Of a DNA stretch of 32,280 nt, positions 1-9,090 are shown piece by piece. The translations under genes were made by a program, and so were the position numbers. Below the pieces are notes generated by a model. It made no database searches, was not told where the DNA came from, and was given only the letters and a program-made list of their open reading frames with translations. How positions within the stretch are numbered: the stretch's first letter is position 1; each line of letters opens with the position of its first letter. Origin of the DNA: Gammaproteobacteria bacterium (GTDB lineage: Bacteria > Pseudomonadota > Gammaproteobacteria > UWMA-0217); the NCBI GenBank assembly GCA_026981985.1, contig JALSHZ010000012.1, positions 1 through 32,280 on the forward strand, in the 5' to 3' direction.

Positions 1-107
1 TAGAATGATGATGCTTCTGAGGCAGGGGTTTGAAGCTAATCCCTGGATTGCCGAAAAAGCAGGAAAAATACGCAAAAACCCTGTCAAGCTTTTTTTATGG
101 TTTTTTT

Positions 108-182
108 GCGCTGAGTAGTTACGATTTTCGTTACTTTTTGGTGTGTTCCCGCTATGCAGCTGGGGCGCTGAGTAGTAACCTG
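108..182. repeat. Dispersed repeat copy near the left edge
   Basis: The 12-base word GCGCTGAGTAGT occurs at 108-119 and again at 165-176. The stretch from about 125 to 182 aligns with few mismatches to 9662-9722, sharing the core TTCGTTACTTTT and the ending GGGGCGCTGAGTAGT followed by CCTGA. It lies just downstream of the mnmC stop codon. I take it for one member of an interspersed non-coding repeat family. The rest of positions 1-194 shows no gene I can support. Confidence 0.6.
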
Positions 183-194
183 ATGTCGGCGCGA

Positions 195-2135
195 TCACGT
201 CAGTGCGCGTGCGAGGAAACGTGCAGGATGCAATGCCTCGAATACCGCGCGTTCGATCGGCAGCGACGCATCGTCGATGACGGAAGCGAGTATTTCAGCG
301 CCCAGTAGTGCCGAGGTCAGCGCGCGTGAGCCGAGTCCGGCGCAGCAGTACAAGCCGGGGTAGCAGGTCGATTGTTCGCTGGTGCCGGTGGCGCGGCCAC
401 GCAGATAGGGGCCGAATACCCGAGACCAGGCACCGACACGCGGGAGCTCGCCTATCATTGGTAAATGATCGGGCGTGGTGGCACGTACCCCTTCCCAGGT
501 TTCGATTGTTGTCGGGTCGATCGAATCCGCGAGCGCAGTGGACAGCATGCGCAGTGATACCAGATTCAATGCCGTGTTGGCCGCCGGGGCGCGTCTCGGT
601 CGGTCGCCCGGTTCATGTGTCGAGCCGAAAAATATCCTGGTTTTGCTGCTCGGCACGACATAGCCCTTGCTGCTGATGGCGATGTCGGGCGGCGTATCAC
701 AGTGGCCTGAATCGAGCTGACCGTAGTTGGTCAGCAGCGGTAGTTGCTCGCACTGGGCGAGTGTGCCGAGGTGATGCCCGGTTGCCACTACCACGCGAGG
801 GCTGGTGATGGCGTCATGATTGCTATTGAGTCTCCAGCCGCCCCGAATTTCGTCAAGGCCCGTCACCGACATGTCGGTACGGATATCGATCGACGCCCGG
901 AACTCCTCGATCAGTGCCTCGCAGAGCTGGCGAATATCGAACCAGCCGGCGGCGGGGAAGAACAATCCTTCGGCATCGAGATCGCCTGGCAGGCCATCGG
1001 TGTCGACAGCTGACTGCCAGCGCAAATAATTCGCGGGAAACCGCTGATCCGTCGCGACCGCCAGCTTGCGGCCAAGGTCGTCCTCGCTTTTGGGCAGGCT
1101 GAATAATCCGCCGGGGTGAAATCCTGCATTGATGCCCAGTTGTTCGAGCTGACGAACCCGTTGCAGCGTGTAGAGATATCCCTGGCGGGAAAAGCGTGAC
1201 GCGACGCAGTCATCGCGACTGAGGAAAGGTTGCATGATCGCTGCCGGGTTCGATGAAGTGCCGCAAGCGATCCTCTCCCCTTGCTCCAGCAAGGTGACCC
1301 GATAGCCGCGTGCAGCAAGGCGGTTGGCGCAGGCAGCCCCGGCCAGCCCGGCACCGATGATCGTGACCTCACGCCCCCTTGCGCTTTGTTCATGGGGGCG
1401 GAAATGCTTCGGCAGTCGTGAAGCGGCGCGCTCACGGGGCACCCGAAAACGCCCAGTGAGCCGCTCCCGCTTCTGCCCATAGCCGGGCGACTTTTCGACC
1501 TCGAATCCCGCATGGATCAGGTCGCGGCGGACCTGACCCGCAGCGGTGTAGGTCGCAAAAGTCGTGCCCTGATGACTCAGCCGGGCGATTTCCCGAATCA
1601 CTGCCGGCGTCCACATCTGCGGATTTTTAGCTGGTGAAAAACCATCCAGGAACCAGGCGTCGATAGAGGCCTCCAGACTGTGCAGTGCGCTCGCCACCTC
1701 ATCGACAATCAGCGTCAGACGAATGCGGGTGTTAGCGAAACTCAAGCAGTGAAAGCCTGGAATCGCCCCAGGCCACAACGCCAGCAACTGCTCGCTGTTG
1801 TCCCGCCACTGTGGAAAGCGTTGCAGATACTCGCGCAGCAAGGAACGCGCCAGCGGATAGCGCTCGACCGAGATGAAATCGAGCCGTGCATCGGCGGGAG
1901 CCGTTTTCTGCCACAGCGCCATCGTCGCCAGAAAACTCGTCCCCGAGCCAAAGCCAAGCTCACCGATGACAAAATGATCACTCTCAGCAAAGCGTTCCTG
2001 CAGCTGATTTCCCTGACAGAAAACAAACTCCTTCTCCCGGTCGGGCTGATCGCGTGATGAATAGAAATCATCGAAGCGACCACTGTAAAGCAGTTGATCA
2101 CGCAAGCAGATAGCGTCTGATGAATTCGATGCCAT
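195..2135 (-). CDS. mnmC: Bifunctional tRNA wobble-uridine modification enzyme MnmC
   Basis: Cytosolic enzyme that completes the 5-methylaminomethyl-(2-thio)uridine modification at tRNA position 34: the C-terminal FAD domain removes the carboxymethyl group of cmnm5U, and the N-terminal SAM-dependent domain methylates the product. The N-terminal half has the SAM-binding stretch GELGFGSGTSFL at residues 58-69 and the DGFSPAKNPQMW motif typical of the family. A Rossmann FAD motif (IIGAGLAGAACANRLAARG) starts the second half, and the C-terminus has the usual CAGLGSRALTSALLGAE segment. The length of 646 residues is normal for fused MnmC. The frame also opens with TTG at 2159, but ATG at 2135 is preferred; neither has a strong ribosome binding site. 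It seems to be a single-gene unit. No damage is visible. Confidence 0.96.
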   Translation of the reverse strand: MASNSSDAICLRDQLLYSGRFDDFYSSRDQPDREKEFVFCQGNQLQERFAESDHFVIGELGFGSGTSFLATMALWQKTAPADARLDFISVERYPLARSLLREYLQRFPQWRDNSEQLLALWPGAIPGFHCLSFANTRIRLTLIVDEVASALHSLEASIDAWFLDGFSPAKNPQMWTPAVIREIARLSHQGTTFATYTAAGQVRRDLIHAGFEVEKSPGYGQKRERLTGRFRVPRERAASRLPKHFRPHEQSARGREVTIIGAGLAGAACANRLAARGYRVTLLEQGERIACGTSSNPAAIMQPFLSRDDCVASRFSRQGYLYTLQRVRQLEQLGINAGFHPGGLFSLPKSEDDLGRKLAVATDQRFPANYLRWQSAVDTDGLPGDLDAEGLFFPAAGWFDIRQLCEALIEEFRASIDIRTDMSVTGLDEIRGGWRLNSNHDAITSPRVVVATGHHLGTLAQCEQLPLLTNYGQLDSGHCDTPPDIAISSKGYVVPSSKTRIFFGSTHEPGDRPRRAPAANTALNLVSLRMLSTALADSIDPTTIETWEGVRATTPDHLPMIGELPRVGAWSRVFGPYLRGRATGTSEQSTCYPGLYCCAGLGSRALTSALLGAEILASVIDDASLPIERAVFEALHPARFLARALT

Positions 2136-2239
2136 GGCGATTAATGGTTGGGATGCCAAGCCGAATTATCGCCGTGGTGGCGGGTGGATGCACGTTTTCA
2201 GCCCGAGTCTGTTGGTGGATCGATGAGTAAATCAACTCA

Positions 2240-2456
2240 GTGCTTTGTACCCCTGGATTCCAGCGTCCCTTCCCGTCATTCCGCCAGGGAGGGCAGGCCA
2301 GGCCGGTGCCCCACATCCCTGTGACTGGATCCCCGTCCCGCGGGGATGACGGAGCCGGTCATTCCAGCAGTGCGCTGGAGTCCAGCGCCCGGGAGGGCTA
2401 CCACCACCGGAGGTGTGCATCCCCGTGTCCAGCGGAGATGACGGTGCTGTACTAAT
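2240..2456. repeat. Composite of dispersed repeat units, inverted relative to the 30.2-kb array
   Basis: This gap of about 350 bases between mnmC and the SGNH-like gene holds no credible gene. Read on the minus strand, 2405 down to about 2304 matches the 108-bp unit found in tandem at 30154-30422: start GGTGGTAGCCCTCCC, a GGAATGAC block, GTCATCCCCGCGGGA, then ACAGGGATGT. A second partial unit follows at about 2452-2406 on the same strand. A short stretch at about 2250-2268 (CTGGATTCCAGCGTCCCT) has the same orientation as the array. The three pieces make this a composite, rearranged copy. Confidence 0.75.
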
Positions 2457-2513
2457 ATTTCTGCCGGTAAGCCCGAATCGAACGCCACGGAGGGCAACTG
2501 ATGCTGTGCTGCC

Positions 2514-3578
2514 TCAACGCGGATCGTTGATGAGCTCGGAGATTTTTCTGGCGGCAAATTGGTGCCCAGCAGCCGACCAGTGGCAGTTGCCGCCATAGTA
2601 GCTGTTGAAGTCGCCTTTGCGCATTTCGGCGGCGATGTCGATGCATTTCAGGCCGAGTTTGTCGCAGCTGTGCATGATCTGCTGTTCGGCGATGAGGTTG
2701 TCTGGCTCACCATCGTAGCAATGGCCGATGAAAGCAACGATGAGGTTGGCGCCTGAGTTGCTGACGGATTTGTTGAGATTCTCCAATAGTGCTTCGCTCA
2801 GCCGGGCTTGCGCCGAATAGTCATTGCCCATACCCAGCTTGGCCTTGACCTTGCTCATCAGCCATTGGGTGGCTTCGACCAGCCGCAGCGAAAAGGGGCG
2901 TTCGAGCTGAGTGGTCTGAGCGAGTTTTTCGGGCGGCGGGATTGGGGTGCCGTGCAGGGTCAGCGAGTGGTTATCGGCGCCGATACTGAACCATGGCTTC
3001 GGCAGGTTGCGGACTGTCAGTGGATTGGTGAAGAACTTGTCGACGGCATAACCGAGGATGACTGTTTGCGGCTGGATTGCCTTGCCCTCGGTTTCCCATA
3101 GCAGCAGCGACTGGTCGATGCTGTGCGCCGCTATCCCGGTGTTGATGACTTTCTTGCCGGTGAGCGTGGCGAGTTGTTGGCCATAGGTTTCGTTGTCGCG
3201 GACACCCAGCCCATAGGTGAAGGAGTCACCGAGCAAGAGTATGCGCGCAGCCGGGGCGTCCGTTGTCGTTTCCGCCGTTACCCGGTAGCCGTGGCTGTCA
3301 TGATGCAGGTCGGGGGCCGTGTAGCCGGGTTTCATGCGCCAGCCGAGTTGTGCATCAAATGCGAGGTCAGGCGGCAGCAAAGCGCTGGCGTCAGTATTGG
3401 CCAGGCGAGTTTGCAGTGTGCTCTTCCAGTAGGCATCACTTTTGGGTGACAGGAACATTGTCTCCGCAGTGAACAGCCGCAGTCCGATCTCGGCTGCCCC
3501 AAGCAACAGCAGCAATATGATCAGCAGGCGCACCATTTTTGATTTATGGGGACGGGTGTGTGCTGAGTCGCTGGTCAT
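2514..3578 (-). CDS. Membrane-anchored SGNH/GDSL-hydrolase-like protein
   Basis: Predicted periplasm-facing protein of 354 residues with one N-terminal hydrophobic helix at about residues 15-32 (VRLLIILLLLLGAAEIG). Block I of the SGNH fold is present as LLLGDSFTYGLG, with the candidate nucleophile Ser119. The C-terminal block reads GNCHWSAAGH, with the candidate catalytic His333. In most relatives an Asp sits two residues before that His; here it is Asn331, so activity may be altered. Such proteins often act as esterases or acetyl transferases on polysaccharides or lipids, but no substrate can be inferred. The frame extends upstream to 3659. ATG at 3578 is chosen because it places a short basic segment directly before the membrane helix. 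Neighbours give no functional hint. Confidence 0.8.
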   Translation of the reverse strand: MTSDSAHTRPHKSKMVRLLIILLLLLGAAEIGLRLFTAETMFLSPKSDAYWKSTLQTRLANTDASALLPPDLAFDAQLGWRMKPGYTAPDLHHDSHGYRVTAETTTDAPAARILLLGDSFTYGLGVRDNETYGQQLATLTGKKVINTGIAAHSIDQSLLLWETEGKAIQPQTVILGYAVDKFFTNPLTVRNLPKPWFSIGADNHSLTLHGTPIPPPEKLAQTTQLERPFSLRLVEATQWLMSKVKAKLGMGNDYSAQARLSEALLENLNKSVSNSGANLIVAFIGHCYDGEPDNLIAEQQIMHSCDKLGLKCIDIAAEMRKGDFNSYYGGNCHWSAAGHQFAARKISELINDPR

Positions 3579-3739
3579 GGGAGTGCCTGTGGGTTTCCTG
3601 GAAATGAAGCCTCGAAGTATAGAAAGGCTCGCGGCGGGGAGGTAGCGATCAAGTGCCATTCAGTGAACCTGATCCCATGGCTAACATACGCCCGATCTGT
3701 GAAATAATGGCCGCGCTTCGAGTATCGTGAGGAGATGCC

Positions 3740-4180
3740 ATGACTATCACCCAAAACAAGCTGTTGCCCTTGCTGATGGCATCGGGGAAAAAAACGGTTG
3801 CGATGTTTTTGCGCCTGTTTCCGGTGCTGCTCGGTGTGCTGCTGTTGTCCAGCCTGATTATCGAGATGATTCCGACGCTGATCGCCTGGGGGGCGCTTGG
3901 TCATGGCAGTTTGATCGACATGCTGATTGCCGATGCGATTGGCAGTATTGCCGCCGCCCAGCCGGTGATCAGTTACCTGCTGGCTGGTGAGTTGCAAAAA
4001 GCCGGTGTCGATCTGTATGCGGTGACGACGTTTATCATCGCCTGGGTGACGGTCGGCATTATTCCATTGCCCGTCGAAGCAATGATGCTGGGGTGGCGGT
4101 TCGCCGTGTGGCGCAATGCGCTGGCGTTTGTGATGGCGTTGTTGGTGGCCTGGCTGACGGTGGTGACACTGCATGTCTGA
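3740..4180 (+). CDS. Permease-like multi-pass membrane protein, first subunit
   Basis: Integral membrane protein of 146 residues with about four hydrophobic segments (near 20-45, 60-80, 92-112 and 125-144). The central part, SIAAAQPVISYLLAGELQKAGVDLYAV followed by AWVTVGIIPLPVEAMMLG, resembles small proteins annotated as predicted permeases in archaea and bacteria; I cannot name a substrate. The ATG is preceded by GAGGAG at good spacing. Its last eight bases overlap the next gene, so the two are probably translationally coupled and form one heteromeric transporter. It is transcribed away from the neighbouring SGNH-like gene. Family assignment rests on recollection of similar paired proteins and is tentative. 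Confidence 0.75.
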   Translation: MTITQNKLLPLLMASGKKTVAMFLRLFPVLLGVLLLSSLIIEMIPTLIAWGALGHGSLIDMLIADAIGSIAAAQPVISYLLAGELQKAGVDLYAVTTFIIAWVTVGIIPLPVEAMMLGWRFAVWRNALAFVMALLVAWLTVVTLHV

Positions 4181-4715
4181 GCACGCTGGCAAGCGCCAAG
4201 GGGGTGGTCGCAAGGCCTATCGGGGATGGCTGTTTCTGGCTGCGGTCTGCGCCTTTTACCTGTTGCTCTACTGGCTGTTCCCGCAATTTGGTGCTGCCGG
4301 GATCGGCCGCTTTCAGACGATGGCTGTCGAGCTTGGGCCCGTTTTCCTGCTGGTGTTTTTCTTTTTATGGGCGACCGAATTGTTTTCGGGGACGACCCGC
4401 AAGCTGGCGGAGCTGACCAGCCATGGCAGTGGGGTGAAAGGGTGGGCAATTGCGATTTTCGCCGGGGTATTGTCCCATGGGCCGATATATCCCTGGTACC
4501 CGTTGCTGCAAAACATGCGCGAACATGGCATGCGTGTCGCGCTGGTGGCTGCTTTTCTCTACGCGCGCGCCATCAAGCTGCCGTGGCTGCCGCTGATGGC
4601 ATTTTATTTCGGCAGCGCCTACATGGTGGTGCTGACCTTCTGGATTCTGGTTTTCGCCGTGCTGCATGGCTGGTTGATCGAGCGCCTGCTGGGTGAAAGC
4701 GCTGCGCCCGACTGA
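4173..4715 (+). CDS. Permease-like multi-pass membrane protein, second subunit
   Basis: Integral membrane protein of 180 residues with a basic N-terminus and four to five hydrophobic segments (near 20-40, 55-75, 92-112, 125-142 and 148-168). The loop GVLSHGPIYPWYPLLQNMREHGM, followed by ARAIKLPWLPLMAFYFG, is a recognisable conserved-looking core matching the partner proteins of the preceding gene in other genomes. The start codon lies inside the end of the upstream gene (ATGTCTGA junction), with no separate strong ribosome binding site, which supports coupling. It ends only 3 bases from the stop of the convergent membrane protein gene. Substrate unknown. Confidence 0.75.
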   Translation: MSEHAGKRQGGGRKAYRGWLFLAAVCAFYLLLYWLFPQFGAAGIGRFQTMAVELGPVFLLVFFFLWATELFSGTTRKLAELTSHGSGVKGWAIAIFAGVLSHGPIYPWYPLLQNMREHGMRVALVAAFLYARAIKLPWLPLMAFYFGSAYMVVLTFWILVFAVLHGWLIERLLGESAAPD

Positions 4716-4718
4716 CAC

Positions 4719-5465
4719 TCAGCCTGTGTTTTCCGGTGCTGTGAGTGTCGCTACGGTTTTGCTGGCTGCTGTCGCCATTTTGATCGCTTCACCATAGAAG
4801 ACATCGCGATAGCTGGCGTACATGGCACAAACGACGATGGCGTACAGCGGGAAGGCCGATATGCTGATATTGATGCCGGCGAGAAATACCAGCGCCAGTG
4901 TCGATGTCACCATGGCGATATAGAGGTTGTGCAGGCAGGCTTTCAGCGCGAGGGCAAAGGCTATTTTCAGCGGCAGTGTTTCGAGCACCAGCAGCGGCAC
5001 CATGAACCACAGAATCGGCCCAACCGCCACGAACCACAGAAACAGCGTGACCAGCAGAATATCCGCCGGTTCAAACGATAGGATGGATTGTGTCGCAGCG
5101 GCCGTTTGCGCGGGGGAGGGTTCGTCGAACTGCGCGCCAAACAGCAGCAGGGAAGCAATAAAGAACACTGCAGGCGCAGCCAGCAGGGTAGCTGCCAGCA
5201 GACGCAGCGCCTTGCCACGGCATTGCCCGGCCACGGTTGCCAGAAAGCTGCTGGCCTGCTCGCTGGAAAACGCCAGCAAGACGCCACAACCGAGCAGCGA
5301 CGGCAGCAGCAGAAACAGTGGCATGGCTGCTAGCAGCATCCCCGCCGGCAATGCAGTGGCGACCAGCATCACGAACCACAATGGTTGCCGCGTGCTCAGG
5401 CGCAAGCCGTCAGCAAACCAGTGCAGGATGTGGCGGGCAGGAACGGGGCGGGGTTGAAGCTGCAT
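4719..5465 (-). CDS. Multi-pass inner-membrane protein, possibly BPSS1780-like
   Basis: Protein of 248 residues with about six hydrophobic segments. The N-terminal part, FADGLRLSTRQPLWFVMLV, resembles the opening of the BPSS1780 family of uncharacterised membrane proteins (a charged helix, then a glycine- and leucine-rich pair of helices). Helices lie near 28-68, 85-110, 135-160 and 175-215. Function is unknown. It starts 11 bases after the tcdA stop and is therefore probably the last gene of a ppc-tcdA transcript. No clear ribosome binding site precedes its ATG. The family link is tentative; the gene itself is well supported by its length and consistent hydrophobic pattern. Confidence 0.75.
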   Translation of the reverse strand: MQLQPRPVPARHILHWFADGLRLSTRQPLWFVMLVATALPAGMLLAAMPLFLLLPSLLGCGVLLAFSSEQASSFLATVAGQCRGKALRLLAATLLAAPAVFFIASLLLFGAQFDEPSPAQTAAATQSILSFEPADILLVTLFLWFVAVGPILWFMVPLLVLETLPLKIAFALALKACLHNLYIAMVTSTLALVFLAGINISISAFPLYAIVVCAMYASYRDVFYGEAIKMATAASKTVATLTAPENTG

Positions 5466-5476
5466 GGGGTTCGCCG

Positions 5477-6250
5477 CTAAACACCGTGTCGGGCTTGCGT
5501 CCGCGCCAGCACACGGGCGGCAGCAACCAGGCCGAAGGTTGCCGTGACCACCACGGTAGAACCGTAGCCGCTATCGCAATCCAGCCTGACCCCAGCCGTG
5601 CCGGGTTTTTCATGGCCAACGCTGCCATCATGGCGCGGATAGACCGGCTGTTGCGTCGAATAGACGCATTCGATGCCAAAACGACGCTTCGGGTTGCGGC
5701 TCCAGCCATACTGCGCCCGCAAGCGATGCCGCACCTTGGCCGCCAGCGGATCATTATGCGTGAGGGTCAGGTCTTTCACTGCAACAGTGGTGGGGTCGGT
5801 GATGCCGCCGGCGCCGCCGGTGGTGATGATGGGAAGGCGGTTGCGCTTGCACCAGTAAATCATGTCGGCCTTGAAGCGGATGCTGTCGATGGCATCGATC
5901 ACGTAGTCGTAACCGCGGCCTAGATAGTGATCGAGGTTGTTGCTGACGAGCAGATCATCAATGGGGTGGCAGCGGCAGACAGGGTTGATCTGATGAATGC
6001 GCTCGGCCATCACCGCGACTTTCTGTTGGCCGATGGTGCTGTCGAGTGCGTGGATTTGGCGGTTGATGTTGCTGCTGGCGATGTCGTCATTGTCGAGTAG
6101 CGTGATTTCCCCGATGCCATTGCGTGCCAGTGCTTCGGCAGCCCAGGAGCCGACGCCGCCGATGCCGACCACCAGCACGTGCAGACGCCGGAACAGCGCC
6201 GCCGCGTCGCGGCCATAGACGCGGGCAGTGGCGGCAAAACGGTCGTCCAT
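5477..6250 (-). CDS. tcdA: tRNA threonylcarbamoyladenosine dehydratase TcdA (CsdL)
   Basis: E1-like, ATP-dependent enzyme that dehydrates t6A at position 37 of ANN-decoding tRNAs to the cyclic form ct6A. The ThiF/MoeB-type nucleotide-binding motif VVGIGGVGSWAAEALARNGIG lies at about residues 27-47, followed by LLDNDDIASSNINRQIHAL with the Asp and Arg residues that hold ATP. The middle stretch DYVIDAIDSIRFKADMI is typical of the family. The C-terminal block ends with GYGSTVVVTATFG and is TcdA-specific rather than MoeB-like, and no zinc-binding CxxC pairs are visible. The length of 257 residues is normal. It begins 6 bases after ppc and likely shares its transcript. Confidence 0.94.
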   Translation of the reverse strand: MDDRFAATARVYGRDAAALFRRLHVLVVGIGGVGSWAAEALARNGIGEITLLDNDDIASSNINRQIHALDSTIGQQKVAVMAERIHQINPVCRCHPIDDLLVSNNLDHYLGRGYDYVIDAIDSIRFKADMIYWCKRNRLPIITTGGAGGITDPTTVAVKDLTLTHNDPLAAKVRHRLRAQYGWSRNPKRRFGIECVYSTQQPVYPRHDGSVGHEKPGTAGVRLDCDSGYGSTVVVTATFGLVAAARVLARTQARHGV

Positions 6251-6256
6251 CGGGGC

Positions 6257-8872
6257 TTATCCCGTGTTCTGCAAGCCGGCGGCGATACCTGCCATGGTGA
6301 TCATCAATGCCTGTTCCAGTTTTTCGTCATAGTGATTGCGGTCGCGATAGAGCAGCTCGGCCTGCAAATAGTGCAAGGGGTCGATATAGGGGTTGCGCCA
6401 GTCGACCAGGCGTTTCAGGTCCGGGTTGTCTTCGAGCAGCGACTGTGACTGCTTCAGTTTCAGCACCGCGCTGGTGACCAGGTCGAGGCGTCGGCGCAGA
6501 TCATCGCCCAGCGGCCGCATGCGCTCGGGTGCGAGCCGTTTTTCGTAGTAGGCAGCGATACCCGGCTCCGCTTTGGCGAGCACCATTTCCAGCAGATCGA
6601 CATAGGCGCGGAAGAACGGCCACTCTTCATACATCTCGTGGAGCAGATCGAGCTGGCCATCGTCGATAGCTTCCGTCAACGCGGCATCGGAACCAAGCCA
6701 GGCCGGCAGCATCAGGCGGATCTGCGTCCAGGCGAAAATCCACGGAATGGCGCGCAGGCTTTCCACCCCACCGTCAGAGCGCCGCTTGGCCGGACGCGAT
6801 CCCAGCGGCAGTTTCCCCAGCTCCTGCTCGGGCGTGACAAGGCGGAAATATTCAACGAAATCAGGGTGTTCCTTGACGATGCTGCAATAGTGGCGATGCG
6901 CTTTCTTCGTCAGCGTATCCATCTCCTCGCGCCACTCCTTGCGGGGTTCGGCGGTGGGCATCAATGTGGCCGACAGCACAGCGCTGGCATACAGTTCCAG
7001 GTGGCGGATTGCCAGCTCCGGGGTACCAAACTTGAAGCGGATCATCTCGCCCTGTTCAGTGACGCGCAGCCCGCCATTCACGGAGCCGGGCGGTTGCGAC
7101 AGAATCGCCGTGTGGCTGGGGCCGCCACCGCGACCGACGGTGCCGCCGCGACCGTGGAACAACATCAGATGCACATCGTGCTGGTTACAAACCCGGGTGA
7201 GCTCCTCCTGGGCGCGGTACTGCCCCCAGACCGCGGCCAGCTGACCGGCATCCTTGGCGGAGTCGGAATAGCCGATCATCACCTCCTGGTGGCCATCGGC
7301 GTATTGCCGATACCAGTCCAGCTTCAGTAGATCGTCAATGCACTTGCTGGCGTTGTTCAAGTCCGCCAGCGTCTCGAACAGTGGTGCAATCGGCATCTTG
7401 TGTTTGACGCCCGCTTCACACAGCAACAGGATCACGGCGAGCACATCGGAAGGCTGCCCTGCCATCGAGATGACATAGGAACCCAGTGCTTGCGGATCGG
7501 TTTCGGCGATGATGCGGCAGGTATCGAGCACCTCCTGTACTTCGGCCGATGGCTTCCAGTTGCGTGGAATCAGTGGCCGTTTGCTCTGCAATTCACGCAG
7601 CAGATAAGACTGCTTTGCTTCTTCGTTCCACTGGGAATAGCAGCCCAGACCATAGTATTCCGACAGCTCGTCAAACACCTGCGCATGGCGGTCGGCATTC
7701 TGGCGGATGTCGAGCTTGCTGAGCATGACGCCGAAACAGCTCAGGCGCCGGATCGTGTCTTCGAGCGGGCCTTCGGCGATGATCTTCATGCCGCACTCAC
7801 TTAGTGAGCGATGACAGAGCATTAGCGGCTCGGCCAGTTGCTCCGTTTTCCAGATCAGCATTCTCGGTTTCAGCACCGACTCGCCGCTCATGCGCTTTTC
7901 CAGCCAGTGGCGGGTGTCTTCCAGGGCGATGATCAGGCGGCGGATCAGCGCACGGTAGGGCTCGGTTTCGTTGGGGCCAACACGCTTGCGCAGTTCCGCG
8001 CTGCACTCACTCATCGACAGCTCGTTGCGCAGCCCGATCAGATCACGTGCGAACAGCCCGGCGGCGACCCAGCGGGCGCGCAGCAACACGTTTTCGGTTA
8101 CCTTGGCGGTTACGTTCGGATTGCCGTCGCGGTCGCCGCCCATCCAGGAAGCGAAGCGGATCGGTGCGCAGTCCAGTGGCAAGGGACGTCCCAATGCCTC
8201 TACGCAGTGATCACTCACCTGTCGCAGGAATTCTGGTGCAGCCTGCCACAGGCTGTTTTCGATCACTGCAAAGCCCCACTTGGCCTCATCGATGGGTGTC
8301 GGGCGTTGCTGGCGGATTTCATTGGTGTGCCAGATTTGCGCGATCAGCTCGCGCAGCCGGTGGTGCTGTGGTTCACCGCGGTCGATGGCGTGCAGACAGT
8401 CGTTGATCGCACTGTATTTCATGATCAGTGTACGGCGGTTGACTTCGGTCGGGTGGGCCGTCAACACCAGCTCGATACGCATTTCGCGGAGGCTGTCGAA
8501 GATCTCGTCAGGGTCGATTTCTTCGGTTTTCAGCCGCCCCAAAACCTGGGCAAAGGAACTGATCGAATCGAGTTGTGACACCAGTGTCTGGTTCTTTACC
8601 CGATGGAACTCCTGGGCAATATTGGCAATATTGAGAAAATGCGTGAAGGCGCGGGCGACCGGCAGGAATTCGTCGTCCGACAGCGAGGTCAGCTCCTTGA
8701 GCAATGCCTCCGGCGCATTGGTCTCGCCATTGGCGCGAGCATCCCGAGCGAGCTTGCGAATCAGCTCGATCTTGTCGAACACCTCCTGTCCGAGATGATC
8801 CCTGATGGTCTCGCCAAGGCTCTCGCCCAGGGTTCTCACGTTGTTGCGCAATGCATCGTAAAGTTCAGTCAT
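6257..8872 (-). CDS. ppc: Phosphoenolpyruvate carboxylase
   Basis: Cytosolic anaplerotic enzyme that adds bicarbonate to phosphoenolpyruvate to give oxaloacetate. The 871 residues match bacterial PEPC. Catalytic His140 sits in the conserved LVLTAHPTEVNRRT motif. The second signature FHGRGGTVGRGGGPSH, with its mobile glycine loop, lies near residues 565-580. The protein ends in the invariant QNTG, so the active-site C-terminus is intact. The ATG at 8872 is preceded by GGAACCGGA on the minus strand. In sulfur-oxidising or autotrophic bacteria PEPC replenishes the C4 pool, but that role is inferred here. It leads a probable operon with tcdA and the membrane protein gene. Confidence 0.98.
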   Translation of the reverse strand: MTELYDALRNNVRTLGESLGETIRDHLGQEVFDKIELIRKLARDARANGETNAPEALLKELTSLSDDEFLPVARAFTHFLNIANIAQEFHRVKNQTLVSQLDSISSFAQVLGRLKTEEIDPDEIFDSLREMRIELVLTAHPTEVNRRTLIMKYSAINDCLHAIDRGEPQHHRLRELIAQIWHTNEIRQQRPTPIDEAKWGFAVIENSLWQAAPEFLRQVSDHCVEALGRPLPLDCAPIRFASWMGGDRDGNPNVTAKVTENVLLRARWVAAGLFARDLIGLRNELSMSECSAELRKRVGPNETEPYRALIRRLIIALEDTRHWLEKRMSGESVLKPRMLIWKTEQLAEPLMLCHRSLSECGMKIIAEGPLEDTIRRLSCFGVMLSKLDIRQNADRHAQVFDELSEYYGLGCYSQWNEEAKQSYLLRELQSKRPLIPRNWKPSAEVQEVLDTCRIIAETDPQALGSYVISMAGQPSDVLAVILLLCEAGVKHKMPIAPLFETLADLNNASKCIDDLLKLDWYRQYADGHQEVMIGYSDSAKDAGQLAAVWGQYRAQEELTRVCNQHDVHLMLFHGRGGTVGRGGGPSHTAILSQPPGSVNGGLRVTEQGEMIRFKFGTPELAIRHLELYASAVLSATLMPTAEPRKEWREEMDTLTKKAHRHYCSIVKEHPDFVEYFRLVTPEQELGKLPLGSRPAKRRSDGGVESLRAIPWIFAWTQIRLMLPAWLGSDAALTEAIDDGQLDLLHEMYEEWPFFRAYVDLLEMVLAKAEPGIAAYYEKRLAPERMRPLGDDLRRRLDLVTSAVLKLKQSQSLLEDNPDLKRLVDWRNPYIDPLHYLQAELLYRDRNHYDEKLEQALMITMAGIAAGLQNTG

Positions 8873-9090
8873 ATCAGTCCGGTTCCACTGTGGTTGGGGA
8901 CGGGTAGTGCCCTGAGTTCAGCAGCTCGTTTGTTATGGGAGTTATGGTTGATTCCTGGATCACACCATCAAAACGCAAGTTTCAGTGGTCAGCTTCCAAG
9001 TAACTTCCCACCAAACTTGTCGTCTGGCAACCACCGATACCCCTTTGCCCGCCCGAGCATCGCAGGCTCAGCCGGGATCAGCCCGAAGGG

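Noticed and set aside
30..308. Open frame of 92 codons at the left edge
   Set aside because: It lies over a dispersed repeat, overlaps the 3' end of mnmC and shows no protein-like pattern.
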